A stretch of DNA of 64,000 nucleotides. It comes from Neobacillus niacini NBRC 15566. Lineage in GTDB: Bacteria > Bacillota > Bacilli > Bacillales > Cytobacillaceae. Shown piece by piece: positions 1 to 9,142 of this stretch. Each line of letters begins with the position of its first letter. Position 1 is the stretch's first letter. The notes under the pieces are model-generated. The model was not told the DNA's origin and ran no database searches. It saw nothing but the letters and a program-made list of their open reading frames with translations. Where the stretch lies: positions 1 through 64,000 of the forward strand of contig NZ_BCVA01000009.1 of assembly GCF_001591505.1 (NCBI RefSeq). The letters run 5' to 3'. The position numbers and the translations under genes were made by a program.

Positions 1-2
1 TG

Positions 3-160
3 GAGCTCTTATAGTGACCGAACCGAAGCTGGAAAAAGGGTTAGGGTAAATATAGATCTCTTATAGCGACCGAACCGAACCTCCAAAATGGATTTGGGTA
101 CCTATGAGCTCTTATAATGACCGAAACCAAGCGCAACAAGGATTTTGGGTAACTACAGAA
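3..160. repeat. 52-bp direct repeat array, three copies, cut by window edge
   Basis: Three imperfect head-to-tail units start at 3, 55 and 106 (spacing 52 and 51). Each opens with GAGCTCTTATA or GATCTCTTATA, followed by a GACCGAA block and a GGGTA-rich tail. The array lies just past the 3' end of the leftward NERD gene and probably continues left of the window. No reading frame is kept through it. It resembles the array at 14646-14910 in period and in some bases (see findings). Confidence 0.75.
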
Positions 161-188
161 TTCTAATTGAAATTAAATAATAAATTTT

Positions 189-1097
189 TTACTCGTAATA
201 GGTATATTTACCCCTTCTATATGCATTAAAGTGTATTTTCAATATCCGCCTAATCTGCTTTTTAGATTCGATTACCTTGCACCACTCAAATACCAAATTA
301 GTGGTAATTTTTATATTTGGAAAAAGAAGCTTCAGCTCCCGTACAGATCGCAATATCCCATCCGCTATATTATCTATACAGCCACATACGCTGCACACAA
401 TTTTAGTCTCCCCGGCCTTTACGAAAAAGGAACAGCAAGAGCGGCAGGTTAACCCTTTTTTCAAATTCTCATAGGTGTATGCTGGTAGCCGCGTGTAGGG
501 AGAGCCTGTCTTATGTTCCTTCACTAAAAACTCGGCTAGTTTATAGTGGTCATCGGAAAGCGTAGAAGTTCTCGCATTTAATTCCTCGAAAAATTTAGTA
601 AGCTGAGTTGGATAAATAATTGGTTGCTCTAATGGTGCTTGATAGAGGGTGAATGTGGGATTGACAAAGAAGACGTTTGATTTTAAGGAAGTAGAGTATT
701 TAATCTTTTGTAAAACTTGCCGCATCAATGTGCCGCTTCTCTTTATTTGGTCCAGCGGATTCTGAATCTCAGTATCATTCATTGCAAAGAACTGGTCGGA
801 TTTATAATAATAGTCCCCTTCAAAATTTTTTACTTCACAAGGAAAATGGGTCCCTTGGCTGATGATAAATGAATCTATTTGAAAACTAGTAGAATTCGTC
901 TCAAGCAATAAATCATTCAATATCAGAAACTTATTTGGATTCAGCCTTTCAGTAAACTGATCAAACTTCACCTCACCTTCGTATCCTTTTTCTAAGTTTG
1001 AATAGATTTGTTTTTCCTTACTTGGTAATATCATACGATTATCCAAAGACCTAAAATTCTTTAACTCATCTGACTCGGTCCGATCCTTAAATGCCAT
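189..1097 (-). CDS. NERD-domain protein with C-terminal zinc ribbon
   Basis: About 302 residues. The first half carries a nuclease-related (NERD) domain: an N-terminal GYEGEVKFDQF segment, then an IDSFIIS...CEVKNFEGDYY core in which D, E and K match the predicted endonuclease-like active site. The C-terminal third has a CRSCC...CSVCGC pattern, probably a four-cysteine zinc ribbon. The ATG at 1097 has GGAAGG nine bases upstream; the ATG at 1106 abuts that site and is less likely. NERD proteins are thought to act on nucleic acid, but few have been tested. It is divergent from dynA. The family call is good; the role is unknown. Confidence 0.75.
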   Translation of the reverse strand: MAFKDRTESDELKNFRSLDNRMILPSKEKQIYSNLEKGYEGEVKFDQFTERLNPNKFLILNDLLLETNSTSFQIDSFIISQGTHFPCEVKNFEGDYYYKSDQFFAMNDTEIQNPLDQIKRSGTLMRQVLQKIKYSTSLKSNVFFVNPTFTLYQAPLEQPIIYPTQLTKFFEELNARTSTLSDDHYKLAEFLVKEHKTGSPYTRLPAYTYENLKKGLTCRSCCSFFVKAGETKIVCSVCGCIDNIADGILRSVRELKLLFPNIKITTNLVFEWCKVIESKKQIRRILKIHFNAYRRGKYTYYE

Positions 1098-1252
1098 AAT
1101 CCACATCCTTCCTGTATTCCTTCATTGTACCTAAGGAATAAAATAAAAGAAGTGAATATTATGTTAACAATTTAAGTTTTCACGATAGGAAAAGTTTGAA
1201 TTATCGTATAAAATATAAAATATTACAATGTTGTGAACAAGGGGAAAAGACT

Positions 1253-4200
1253 ATGGTGCAAACGGCTAATAAGCAAGAAACTTTAACTTCACTTAAAAAC
1301 AGAATCCTTGCTTTATATGAATACCTTATCAAAAACGGTGATATAGAAAACGCAGAAAAAACAAAGCAATTAGCAAAGAAACTGCAAAATAGGGAATTTA
1401 TGATTGCGTTTTGCGGTCACTTTTCAGCGGGAAAATCAACGATGATTAACAAAGTGGTCGGCGAGAATTTGCTGCCATCAAGCCCGATTCCCACCAGTGC
1501 GAACCTCGTAAAGGTAAAGTCGGGTGAGGAATATGCGAAGGTTTTTTTCAAAAATGAAAAGCCGCGGGTGTACTTAGCACCGTATGATTATGAATTAGTA
1601 AAGAATTACTGCAAGGATGGAGACCAGATTAAGGAAATCGAAATCAGCCATGCTGACTCCCAGCTGCCTGCTAATACGGTAATTATGGATACTCCGGGGA
1701 TTGATTCTGCTGATGATGCACACAGGGTCGCAACAGAATCCGCCATTCACCTGGCAGATTTAGTTTTATATGTGATGGATTATAACCATGTCCAAGCGGA
1801 GCTAAACTTTTTATTTACAAAAGAGTTAACGGAAGCAGGAAAAGAGGTTTACCTCGTTATTAACCAAGTGGATAAGCACAAAGAAGAGGAGCTGTCGTTC
1901 CGCCAATTTCAAAACAGCGTCACTGGTTCTTTCGCTGCATGGGGGGTTAAGCCCGCACGTATCTTTTATACTTCATTAAAGTATCAAGACCATAAACTCA
2001 ATGAATTTAGTGAATTAAAAGCTTTTATCTCACAAAAATTGCAAAATAAGGATCACCTTTTACAGCAATCCATTTTTAATTCACTGAGAAAAATAGCACA
2101 AGATCATGTAGAACAAGCTCGGAACCAAAGAGAAGATGAACTTCAGCCGTTTTTTGAAGTTTTAAATGAGCTGCCTGAGGACGAAAAAAAGGACCTAACA
2201 CAAACCTACCAATCCATCAGTGCAAACCTCACGACACTTGAGAAAGGGGTCGAGGAAACTGAAAAAGAAGTGGATACAGAAATAGCTAAGATTTTGAATA
2301 ATGCTTATTTAATGCCGTTTCAAACAAGAGAGTTAGCAGAGGCATTTCTTGAAGCCGCTCAACCAGAATTTAAGGTAGGATTCCTTTTTTCAAAACAAAA
2401 AACGTTAGAAGAAAAGAATGCACGTCTTGACAGACTTTTCCAAGACCTGGTAGAGAGAACGAAATCACAGCTTGAATGGCATTTGCGTGAATATCTGATT
2501 GCTATCCTAAAAAGACATAGCCTAGATGACCAAGAGTTACAAACTAAAGCACAATCATTTTCTGTCGAAGTTCCAATCGATTTGATTGTTCATACAGTTA
2601 AGCAAGGTGCGAGAGTTTCTGGTGAATATGTGCTTCATTACACAGAGGACTTGGCTAATGGAATCAAAAAAATAGCAAGAGATGCCGTTTTAGATTTTAA
2701 AAACGCTTTTATGCCAGTATTGGCAGCTCAAACAAAAAAGTTAAGAGATATGTATACAGAAGATTTCCGAAGTATTGAAAATTATGTCAGTGCACTATCG
2801 GAAATAACTAAGTTTGAAACAGAAACTGCCCTTAAAGAATCAACAGTAGTAAACTTATTACATGAATACGTAGAAGATAAAGATGATGAGTATTTACTTT
2901 TTAATCAGGAAGAAGAGGACGCTGAAGTTATAAAGGGTCAGTCAATTACGAAGCCTAATGCCATTGAAAAAAATGAACCTCTTCTACCGGTCGTCAAGGA
3001 AGAAACAAGTGTAATCAGGAAAAATGAAACAGAAAAAGCAAGAGACCAGGTACAAAGTATGGTTACTCGTTTAGAGCAATCTGCAAAGCTAATAAACGTT
3101 CTGCCAGGTTTTCAAAAGCTGGCCAAGGAATTGGAAGACAAAGCAGACCGTTTGGCTCATAAAGGGTTCACGGTTGCTTTATTTGGTGCATTCAGTGCTG
3201 GAAAGTCTTCATTCGCGAATGCACTTATGGGGGAAAAGGTACTTCCAGTATCACCCAATCCTACAACGGCGGCCATTAATAAAATCAAACCTGTAAATGA
3301 TCAATATCAGCATGGCACGGTCCTAGTGAAATTTAAGGAAGAGAACTCCATGCTCGAGGATATCAACCGATCATTAAAGTTATTTGACCTGCAAACTACT
3401 GCCTTAGAAGGTGCAGTGAAAGAAATTGATAAGGTTATGCTCGATAAGGGGCAGGAGGGTGTAGCGGAAAAAACGCACTATGCTTTTTTACAAGCATTTA
3501 AAAAAGGCTTCCTCCTCCACGGAAAGCAGCTTGGAACAGTATTAGAAACAGACTTAAACGAATTTGCTGATTTCGTGGCATTAGAAGAAAAGTCGTGCTT
3601 TGTAGAATGGATTGAACTTTACTATGATTGTGAATTGACGCGCAAAGGTATTACCCTCGTTGATACACCAGGGGCAGACTCGATTAATGCCCGCCATACA
3701 GGAGTAGCATTTGATTATATAAAAAATTCTGATGCGATTTTGTTTGTTACGTATTATAACCATGCATTTTCAAAAGCAGACAGGGAGTTTTTAATCCAGC
3801 TCGGCCGGGTAAAGGATTCCTTCCAGCTCGATAAAATGTTCTTTATTATAAACGCAATTGACTTAGCTGAGAATGAGGAAGAAAAGGAAACCGTAGCGGA
3901 ATATGTAACAGAGCAATTAATAAAATATGGGATTCTCAAACCACACCTCTATCCATTATCTAGTTTGTTAGCGCTAAAGGAAAAATTGGTGCCGAACACA
4001 GGGGCAAGATCAGGCATGGGAAGTTTTGAAGGCGATTTCTATCATTTTATTTCAAATGATTTAACAGAAATGGCACTCACTTCGGCAGGTAATGAGTTAA
4101 ATCGTGTTCATGAGTTAGTAGGAAAATTGGTTGAAAGTTCCAAAGAAGACCAAACTGTAAAGGACAAAAAACGCACTGAAATCGAAAAACAAAAAACTAT

Positions 4201-4921
4201 GATTAAGGTTTTACTTGAAAAACAAACAGCAGATGTTGTGCAAAAACGAATGACCCAAGAAGGTGAAGAACTACTTTACTATATTAAACAAAGGGTTTTC
4301 CTCCGGTTTGGTGACTTTTTTAAAGAAGCTTTTAATCCTTCAGTGTTGAGAGATGATGGAAGAAATTTAAAGAAGGCTTTACAATCGGCTTTAGATGAGC
4401 TGTTAGAAAGTATAGGCTTCGATTTCGCACAGGAGCTCCGTGCAACGACTGTCAGACTGGACTCTTTTGCTGGAAAGGTTTTAGCCGACTATTATACGGG
4501 GCTAACGCGCAGCATGAGGGAAATAAATAAAGACTTGTCATTTTCAACATTTGAGATGAAACATGAAGGGGAGATTGAGTTCCCTTTAGCTTTCAGAGAT
4601 TTAAATAAACAGCTGTTTACGAAAGCACTATCTTATTTTAAAAATCCAAAGTCGTTTTTTGAAAAAAATGAAAAGAAGTTGATGAGTGATGAGTTGTATC
4701 AGGTATTAAATGTCCCTGCTGATCATTACTTGAAATTTGAAGGTGAAAAACTAACTGCCTATTACGCGGGTATTGTATTTGATCAATTCGAAAAGTTAAT
4801 CACTCAGATAGAGCAGCAGGCAGATGATTACTATGTAAGTCTTCTTACCGCTCTAGATGGTGGTGTATCCATCGAGAAATTACAAGAAGTATATCAAAAG
4901 CTGGAAGAGTCTATGAAATAA
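1253..4921 (+). CDS. dynA: Dynamin-like GTPase with two fused dynamin units (DynA/YpbR)
   Basis: 1222 residues from the ATG at 1253, preceded by GGGGAAAAG; an upstream TTG at 1196 has no ribosome site. Two complete GTPase domains are visible: P-loop GHFSAGKST near residue 55 with DTPGIDS and NQVDK, and GAFSAGKSS near residue 645 with DTPGADS. Long helical stalk regions follow each one. This fused head-to-tail design is that of B. subtilis DynA (about 1190 aa), which tethers and fuses membranes and helps cells survive membrane damage and phage release. Acidic and charged linkers separate the halves. The sulfurtransferase starts 18 bases downstream, so the two may be cotranscribed. Confidence 0.93.
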   Translation: MVQTANKQETLTSLKNRILALYEYLIKNGDIENAEKTKQLAKKLQNREFMIAFCGHFSAGKSTMINKVVGENLLPSSPIPTSANLVKVKSGEEYAKVFFKNEKPRVYLAPYDYELVKNYCKDGDQIKEIEISHADSQLPANTVIMDTPGIDSADDAHRVATESAIHLADLVLYVMDYNHVQAELNFLFTKELTEAGKEVYLVINQVDKHKEEELSFRQFQNSVTGSFAAWGVKPARIFYTSLKYQDHKLNEFSELKAFISQKLQNKDHLLQQSIFNSLRKIAQDHVEQARNQREDELQPFFEVLNELPEDEKKDLTQTYQSISANLTTLEKGVEETEKEVDTEIAKILNNAYLMPFQTRELAEAFLEAAQPEFKVGFLFSKQKTLEEKNARLDRLFQDLVERTKSQLEWHLREYLIAILKRHSLDDQELQTKAQSFSVEVPIDLIVHTVKQGARVSGEYVLHYTEDLANGIKKIARDAVLDFKNAFMPVLAAQTKKLRDMYTEDFRSIENYVSALSEITKFETETALKESTVVNLLHEYVEDKDDEYLLFNQEEEDAEVIKGQSITKPNAIEKNEPLLPVVKEETSVIRKNETEKARDQVQSMVTRLEQSAKLINVLPGFQKLAKELEDKADRLAHKGFTVALFGAFSAGKSSFANALMGEKVLPVSPNPTTAAINKIKPVNDQYQHGTVLVKFKEENSMLEDINRSLKLFDLQTTALEGAVKEIDKVMLDKGQEGVAEKTHYAFLQAFKKGFLLHGKQLGTVLETDLNEFADFVALEEKSCFVEWIELYYDCELTRKGITLVDTPGADSINARHTGVAFDYIKNSDAILFVTYYNHAFSKADREFLIQLGRVKDSFQLDKMFFIINAIDLAENEEEKETVAEYVTEQLIKYGILKPHLYPLSSLLALKEKLVPNTGARSGMGSFEGDFYHFISNDLTEMALTSAGNELNRVHELVGKLVESSKEDQTVKDKKRTEIEKQKTMIKVLLEKQTADVVQKRMTQEGEELLYYIKQRVFLRFGDFFKEAFNPSVLRDDGRNLKKALQSALDELLESIGFDFAQELRATTVRLDSFAGKVLADYYTGLTRSMREINKDLSFSTFEMKHEGEIEFPLAFRDLNKQLFTKALSYFKNPKSFFEKNEKKLMSDELYQVLNVPADHYLKFEGEKLTAYYAGIVFDQFEKLITQIEQQADDYYVSLLTALDGGVSIEKLQEVYQKLEESMK

Positions 4922-4939
4922 TTTCATTGGAGGATGACT

Positions 4940-5767
4940 ATGAATGTACTAATCGACAAAGAATGGCTGTTAAAAAACTTACATGATCAAAATGTCCGTA
5001 TTGTGGATTGCTCTTTTTCATTAGCTGACCCTAAAAAGGGCAGAGAGGAATATGAACACAATCATATTCCTGGAGCTTGTTATTTTGATCTTGATAAAGA
5101 TTTATCGGGCGAGGTTTCCGAACATGGCGGCAGGCACCCATTGCCAGACTTAAAAGAATTTATTCATAAACTTGAACTTGCAGGTATTGATAAAAACACA
5201 ATAGTAGTTTCCTATGACCAGGGCGAAGGTGCGTTTGCTGCACGGTTCTGGTGGCTGCTGCAATATCTCGGACATGAAAAAGTGTATGTTTTGGATGGAG
5301 GATTTAATGGCTGGAAAGAAGGAAACTTTCCTGTGACTTCCGAGGTTCCTGCTTATAAAAAGACTACCTTCCAGTCTGACATTAACTACTCCCTGATTGC
5401 AAGTATGGAAGAAGTAAAGGCAGCAGCCGAGGAACAGAAAGCCAACGTAGTCCTAATTGATTCGAGAGAAGAAAAACGCTATTTAGGTATAGAAGAACCT
5501 ATTGATAAAAAAGCTGGGCGGATACCTGGTGCACTTAATAAGCCATGGTTCGAAGGACTCAATGCTGGCTATTATAAGCCGGCAGAGATACAAAAACAAC
5601 GATTCTCAGACATTCATACTGATAACGAAATCATTGTTTATTGTGGTTCAGGTGTGACGGCGGCACCTAATTTTATAGCATTAAAGGCAGCTGGTTATGA
5701 GAAGGTAAAACTTTACTTGGGAAGTTTTAGCGACTGGATTTCCTATCAAGAAAACAAAATAGAATAG
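4940..5767 (+). CDS. Sulfurtransferase with tandem rhodanese domains
   Basis: 275 residues with two rhodanese modules, as in thiosulfate or 3-mercaptopyruvate sulfurtransferases. The N-terminal module has the DCSFSLADP and HIPGACYFDLD signatures. The C-terminal one carries the catalytic loop YCGSGVTA, with the persulfide cysteine at about residue 235. GGAGG at 4929-4933 directly abuts the ATG at 4934 and is six bases from the ATG at 4940, so the latter is chosen. The CGSGVTA loop is typical of the mercaptopyruvate type, but substrate cannot be read from sequence alone. It lies close behind dynA. Confidence 0.88.
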   Translation: MNVLIDKEWLLKNLHDQNVRIVDCSFSLADPKKGREEYEHNHIPGACYFDLDKDLSGEVSEHGGRHPLPDLKEFIHKLELAGIDKNTIVVSYDQGEGAFAARFWWLLQYLGHEKVYVLDGGFNGWKEGNFPVTSEVPAYKKTTFQSDINYSLIASMEEVKAAAEEQKANVVLIDSREEKRYLGIEEPIDKKAGRIPGALNKPWFEGLNAGYYKPAEIQKQRFSDIHTDNEIIVYCGSGVTAAPNFIALKAAGYEKVKLYLGSFSDWISYQENKIE

Positions 5768-5822
5768 GTTTTTATGTTATAATAGAAATCGTGTTGTTTT
5801 TATATGATAGGAGGTCTAAACC

Positions 5823-6716
5823 TTGGAAAATCAAAAACCTTCACTTATGTTAGTTGATGGAATGGCGCTGTTATTTCGTGCTTTTTATGCTACCGCTGTA
5901 ACAGGCCAGTTTATGATAAATTCAAAGGGAATTCCGACGAATGGAATCCACGGTTTTATTAAACATTTATTTACTGCAGTTTCTGCTTTTAAACCATCCC
6001 ATGTGGCTGTTTGTTGGGATATGGGCAGTAAAACTTTCCGCTCTGAATTATTTGACGCCTATAAGGGGAATCGCAGTGAAGCACCAGTCGAATTAATTCC
6101 TCAGTTTGATTTAGTTAAGGAAGTAGTCGCAGCCTTTGACATTCCTAACATTGGGTTAGCGGGCTATGAAGCTGATGATTGTATTGGAACAATTGCGTAT
6201 CAAGCAAGGGAGCATGCACATGTTTCAATCTTAACTGGTGACCAAGATATTCTTCAGCTCCTGAATGAAAGTATTTCTGTCATTTTATTGAAAAAAGGAT
6301 ATGGAAATTACCTTGTTCATACTCCTGATACATTCTTTGAGGAAAAAGGTATAAAACCACGCCAAATGATCGATTTAAAAGCTTTAATGGGTGATCCAAG
6401 TGACAATTATCCTGGAGTTAAGGGAATTGGGGAGAAAACCGCTCTAAAACTTTTAAAGGAATTTGAGCATGTTGAGGGGATTATATCGAATCTTGATCGA
6501 CTTTCAAAATCTCACAAAACGAAAATTGAGCAGGATTTAGAAATGCTTCACTTGTCACGCATGCTTGCTGAAATTAAGTGTGACGTCCCAGTGACATGTG
6601 ACCTTATAGAAGCTGGATTGAAGATCGAGAAAGAAAAAGCTCTAAATAAATTAAATGAACTGGAACTTCGCGGCTTACATCGCCTGCTGCCGCTTGAAGC
6701 CTCCGTTGTTTCCTAG
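5823..6716 (+). CDS. ypcP: 5'-3' exonuclease YpcP, PolI-type flap nuclease
   Basis: 297 residues, TTG start with AGGAGG about eight bases upstream. The protein is a stand-alone version of the 5'-nuclease domain of DNA polymerase I: acidic metal-binding motifs LMLVDGMALLFRAF, YEADDCIGT and LTGDQDILQL, then the helix-hairpin-helix region GDPSDNYPGVKGIGEKTA. In B. subtilis YpcP overlaps in function with PolA in removing RNA primers from Okazaki fragments. A TATAAT lies at 5778-5783, so it may have its own promoter. A strong terminator follows it. Confidence 0.92.
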   Translation: MENQKPSLMLVDGMALLFRAFYATAVTGQFMINSKGIPTNGIHGFIKHLFTAVSAFKPSHVAVCWDMGSKTFRSELFDAYKGNRSEAPVELIPQFDLVKEVVAAFDIPNIGLAGYEADDCIGTIAYQAREHAHVSILTGDQDILQLLNESISVILLKKGYGNYLVHTPDTFFEEKGIKPRQMIDLKALMGDPSDNYPGVKGIGEKTALKLLKEFEHVEGIISNLDRLSKSHKTKIEQDLEMLHLSRMLAEIKCDVPVTCDLIEAGLKIEKEKALNKLNELELRGLHRLLPLEASVVS

Positions 6717-6721
6717 AGCCT

Positions 6722-6750
6722 AGGCTGTCCCAAAAATGGGACAGCCTTTT
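6722..6750 (+). terminator. Rho-independent terminator after ypcP
   Basis: A perfect 10-bp stem AGGCTGTCCC / GGGACAGCCT with a six-base loop, followed by TTTT. It separates ypcP from the convergent sspL gene. Confidence 0.9.
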
Positions 6751-6757
6751 CCAATAA

Positions 6758-6895
6758 TTATTTAGTGTTGCTTTTTTTCGCAGCATTTTCTAATTTACTT
6801 TTAGGGTCTTCTGTCATCTCCGCATCCTGACCGTAGCCTTGTGGATTCACTCCAGGTGCCTTTACACCGCGATTTCTTGAACCGTGTTTACTCAC
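6758..6895 (-). CDS. sspL: Small acid-soluble spore protein SspL
   Basis: A 45-residue ORF, GTG start, with GGAGGTG upstream on the minus strand. The sequence is very hydrophilic and contains GVNPQGYGQD, then DPKSKLEN and a KKSNTK end. These are the hallmarks of SspL, a minor SASP made in the forespore; B. subtilis SspL (42 aa) also lies next to ypcP. The function of minor SASPs is poorly known. Expression is expected late in sporulation, but no clear sigma-G promoter was recognised. Confidence 0.85.
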   Translation of the reverse strand: MSKHGSRNRGVKAPGVNPQGYGQDAEMTEDPKSKLENAAKKSNTK

Positions 6896-6982
6896 CGCTG
6901 TTCACCTCCCATTTTTTTAGTATTTCCACGCAAGAATAATAAAACTCAACTTTCTAAACAATAAAGATTAGAGGTGATAAAA

Positions 6983-7489
6983 ATGAACAAAGGTGTTTAT
7001 TTAGCCCTATCGAGTATTGCTTTAGCACAGGGCTTAAAGATTCCCATTCATTATTATAAGAAGAAAGAATGGCGCCCAGACCTCTTTTTCCAAACGGGTG
7101 GAATGCCAAGCTCCCATTCAGCTGGGGTTTCTACACTCACCACCTATATTGCCTTACAACGCGGGCTCCCAACATTTGATTTTGCCTTATCCTTGGTTTA
7201 CGGTCTGATTGTGATGTATGACGCACAAGGTATTCGACGACAAACAGGTGAACTTACCTTAAAAGTAAATTCCATGCATGATTTAATGGAAAAAGTGGAT
7301 AAAGAAGAAAGTGTAGAATTTGAACAAGAATCTCCAAAAAAATTGAAGGAAATGCTAGGCCATCAGCCGGAAGAAGTAATCGGCGGTGCACTCCTTGGGG
7401 CATTAGTAGGAGTGGTTGGGCATTTATACACAAAAAATAGTAGAAAAATGTCGAATTTTAAGTTAAAATCGGGTAGTAGATGGTTTTAG
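6983..7489 (+). CDS. Divergent PAP2 family membrane protein (YuiD-like, DUF212)
   Basis: 168 residues. The ATG at 6983 has AGAGGTG seven bases upstream; an earlier GTG at 6974 is inside that site. The family signature FFQTGGMPSSHSAGVSTL near residue 40 is clear, followed by a hydrophobic segment with YDAQGIRRQTGE and a C-terminal membrane helix (GGALLGALVGVVGHLY). The family is distantly related to acid phosphatase/vanadium haloperoxidase enzymes; its substrate is not known. The close plus-strand neighbour begins 15 bases downstream. Confidence 0.85.
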   Translation: MNKGVYLALSSIALAQGLKIPIHYYKKKEWRPDLFFQTGGMPSSHSAGVSTLTTYIALQRGLPTFDFALSLVYGLIVMYDAQGIRRQTGELTLKVNSMHDLMEKVDKEESVEFEQESPKKLKEMLGHQPEEVIGGALLGALVGVVGHLYTKNSRKMSNFKLKSGSRWF

Positions 7490-7504
7490 ATTGCTTGGAG
7501 AGGG

Positions 7505-7786
7505 ATGGAGAAGCCAGTGCGGACAGTTGATGAGTACTTGCATTACTTGGAAGGGAAAGGTTTTCAATTTCAAGAGGATGCAATCGGTTTTATTTATTTC
7601 GGAAAACACTACACGAATGCTTCCGATGAATTGATTAATTCTGCTATAGAGATTACATTAAAAGCACAGAAAACCTTTGATGGCAGCTTTTATGTGTCAT
7701 TATTAGAAACCCTTGTTTCGAGCAAAATACAAACAAGAAATGCGGCCCTAAAGTTTGTTAAAGAAAGAGAACTAGTGGCAATATAA
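7505..7786 (+). CDS. Small conserved protein (DUF6123-like), function unknown
   Basis: 93 residues, soluble and mostly helical by composition, with no signal peptide or membrane segment. The ATG has GGAGAGG immediately upstream and follows the PAP2-like gene by 15 bases, so the two form a short operon. The N-terminus (VDEYLHYLEGKGFQF) and the regular helices resemble a Bacillaceae-only family of unknown role. It might correspond to the small YpbS of B. subtilis, but that cannot be settled from sequence alone. Confidence 0.65.
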   Translation: MEKPVRTVDEYLHYLEGKGFQFQEDAIGFIYFGKHYTNASDELINSAIEITLKAQKTFDGSFYVSLLETLVSSKIQTRNAALKFVKERELVAI

Positions 7787-7789
7787 GCA

Positions 7790-7828
7790 AAAGCAAAAAT
7801 CCTCCCGAATAAGGAGGATTTTTGCTTT
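7790..7828. terminator. Bidirectional terminator
   Basis: A 16-bp perfect stem, AAAGCAAAAATCCTCC and its complement, around a seven-base loop, with A- and T-runs on both sides. It serves the plus-strand operon ending at 7786 and the leftward RNase HI-like gene. Confidence 0.9.
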
Positions 7829-7853
7829 ACCCTTGAAGCTTTTGTCAGCAATC

Positions 7854-8270
7854 TCATGTATCATTCTCTTCCCTCAAAGTATTTCTTCTGATTGCTTGCC
7901 GCGCTAATTCATCGGCTGTTTTGTTTTCAATGCTTGGAATCCACTTCATAAAAAACAAATCAAATTGTTTGGACAGCTGTAAGGCTTGGTCCAGCAGCGG
8001 GGCATACAATTTGTTTTTAACAAATTCCTTCTCCACACCTTTATTAACTAATTCTGAATCAGTTCGAAAAGATACAACTGAATGCGAATAACCTTTTTCT
8101 AAGCAGATTTCTAAAGCTTTAATAAAAGCATGATATTCTGCTTCATGATTTGACATCGAGCCGAGCGGGATCGAATATTTTTCTGCTGTCCCATTCCCTT
8201 TAATAAATATTCCAGCACCGCTTGGTCCCGGGTTTCCAGCACTGGCCCCGTCAATATAAACTTCAATCAA
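7854..8270 (-). CDS. ypdQ: Ribonuclease HI-like protein (YpdQ type)
   Basis: 138 residues covering a single RNase H fold. The start MIEVYIDGASAGNPG holds the first active-site Asp; the Glu of NHEAEYHAF, the Asp of FRTDSELV and the C-terminal ENKTADELA complete the DEDD-type set. The basic substrate-binding handle of E. coli RNase HI is missing, as in B. subtilis YpdQ, for which RNA-DNA hybrid cleavage is weak or undetected. It is divergent from the YpeP-like gene, as in B. subtilis. Whether it is an active enzyme is unknown. Confidence 0.85.
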   Translation of the reverse strand: MIEVYIDGASAGNPGPSGAGIFIKGNGTAEKYSIPLGSMSNHEAEYHAFIKALEICLEKGYSHSVVSFRTDSELVNKGVEKEFVKNKLYAPLLDQALQLSKQFDLFFMKWIPSIENKTADELARQAIRRNTLREENDT

Positions 8271-8464
8271 AGCAGACCCTCCAGTTTCATATTAATTGAA
8301 AGTTTATCATAATCTAACTCAAAACGCAGGAAATATATTTTTCCTATTTCTACTTTGTTGATATGGGTATGCTAAGATTAGATGGATAAATCACATTGAA
8401 AAACAGTGAAATCATAAGATTTTTTCTTTTCAACTTCGAAATTTTTAAGGAAAGGTTGAAAAAC

Positions 8465-9121
8465 ATGAAGTATAGACTTGAGTGGAATTATAAAACAGGA
8501 AAAAATGAAAAAATACAATTTACCTCTGATTGGATTTCAACAGAATTGGCAATACAAACTGGTGAGGAACTTGAAAAGCTTGGAAAAGCAAGTGATATTT
8601 ATTTTTATGATGAAGTTGGTACATCGTGGATCTTAAAAGAACTGAAAAAGCTGGTCACTGAAATTGAAGATGATCCTCATGAAATTACCGTTTATTTTGA
8701 TGGTGGATTTCAAAAGGAAACCAATACTGCTGGTCTTGGAGTGGTAATATTTTTTAAACAAGGGAAAAAGAAATATCGAATTCGGGCGAACGAAGTGTTC
8801 GATGAACTGGAAACGAATAATGAAGCAGAATATGCCGCCTTTTATTATGCGTTGACGATTTTAGAGGAATTAGGCGTCCATCATTTACCTTGTGAATTTA
8901 AAGGGGACTCTCAGGTTGTGTTAAAACAGCTTGAGGGAGAGTGGCCATGTTATGAGGATGTACTCAATGCTTGGCTCGATAGGATTGAAGAAAAAATTAA
9001 AGCACTTTCACTCACTCCGAAATACACACCGATTCCAAGGAATGACAATAAAGAGGCAGATAAATTGGCGACCCAAGCTTTAGAGGGAAAAGAGATATTT
9101 GCAAAGACACAAATCATTTAA
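8465..9121 (+). CDS. ypeP: RNase H-like domain protein YpeP (RVT_3 type)
   Basis: 218 residues from the ATG at 8465, which has AAGGAAAGG at a suitable distance; an upstream TTG at 8396 lacks a site. An N-terminal module of about 70 residues (MKYRLEWNYKTGKNEKIQF...) precedes an RNase H fold: VYFDGGFQKETNTAG, NNEAEYAAFYYAL, FKGDSQVVLKQL and NKEADKLATQAL carry the acidic residues. It pairs with the divergent ypdQ gene and is followed by ypeQ 21 bases downstream, the B. subtilis arrangement. Biochemical role not established. Confidence 0.85.
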   Translation: MKYRLEWNYKTGKNEKIQFTSDWISTELAIQTGEELEKLGKASDIYFYDEVGTSWILKELKKLVTEIEDDPHEITVYFDGGFQKETNTAGLGVVIFFKQGKKKYRIRANEVFDELETNNEAEYAAFYYALTILEELGVHHLPCEFKGDSQVVLKQLEGEWPCYEDVLNAWLDRIEEKIKALSLTPKYTPIPRNDNKEADKLATQALEGKEIFAKTQII

Positions 9122-9142
9122 GAAACGGGGTGCCGTAGACTC

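Noticed and set aside
231-474. Plus-strand ORFs of 65-73 codons
   Set aside because: They lie antisense within the NERD gene and have no ribosome site or recognisable product.
8787-8801. CGAAC-N5-GTTCG, LexA-box-like palindrome
   Set aside because: The spacer is five bases instead of four and the site is inside the ypeP coding region.
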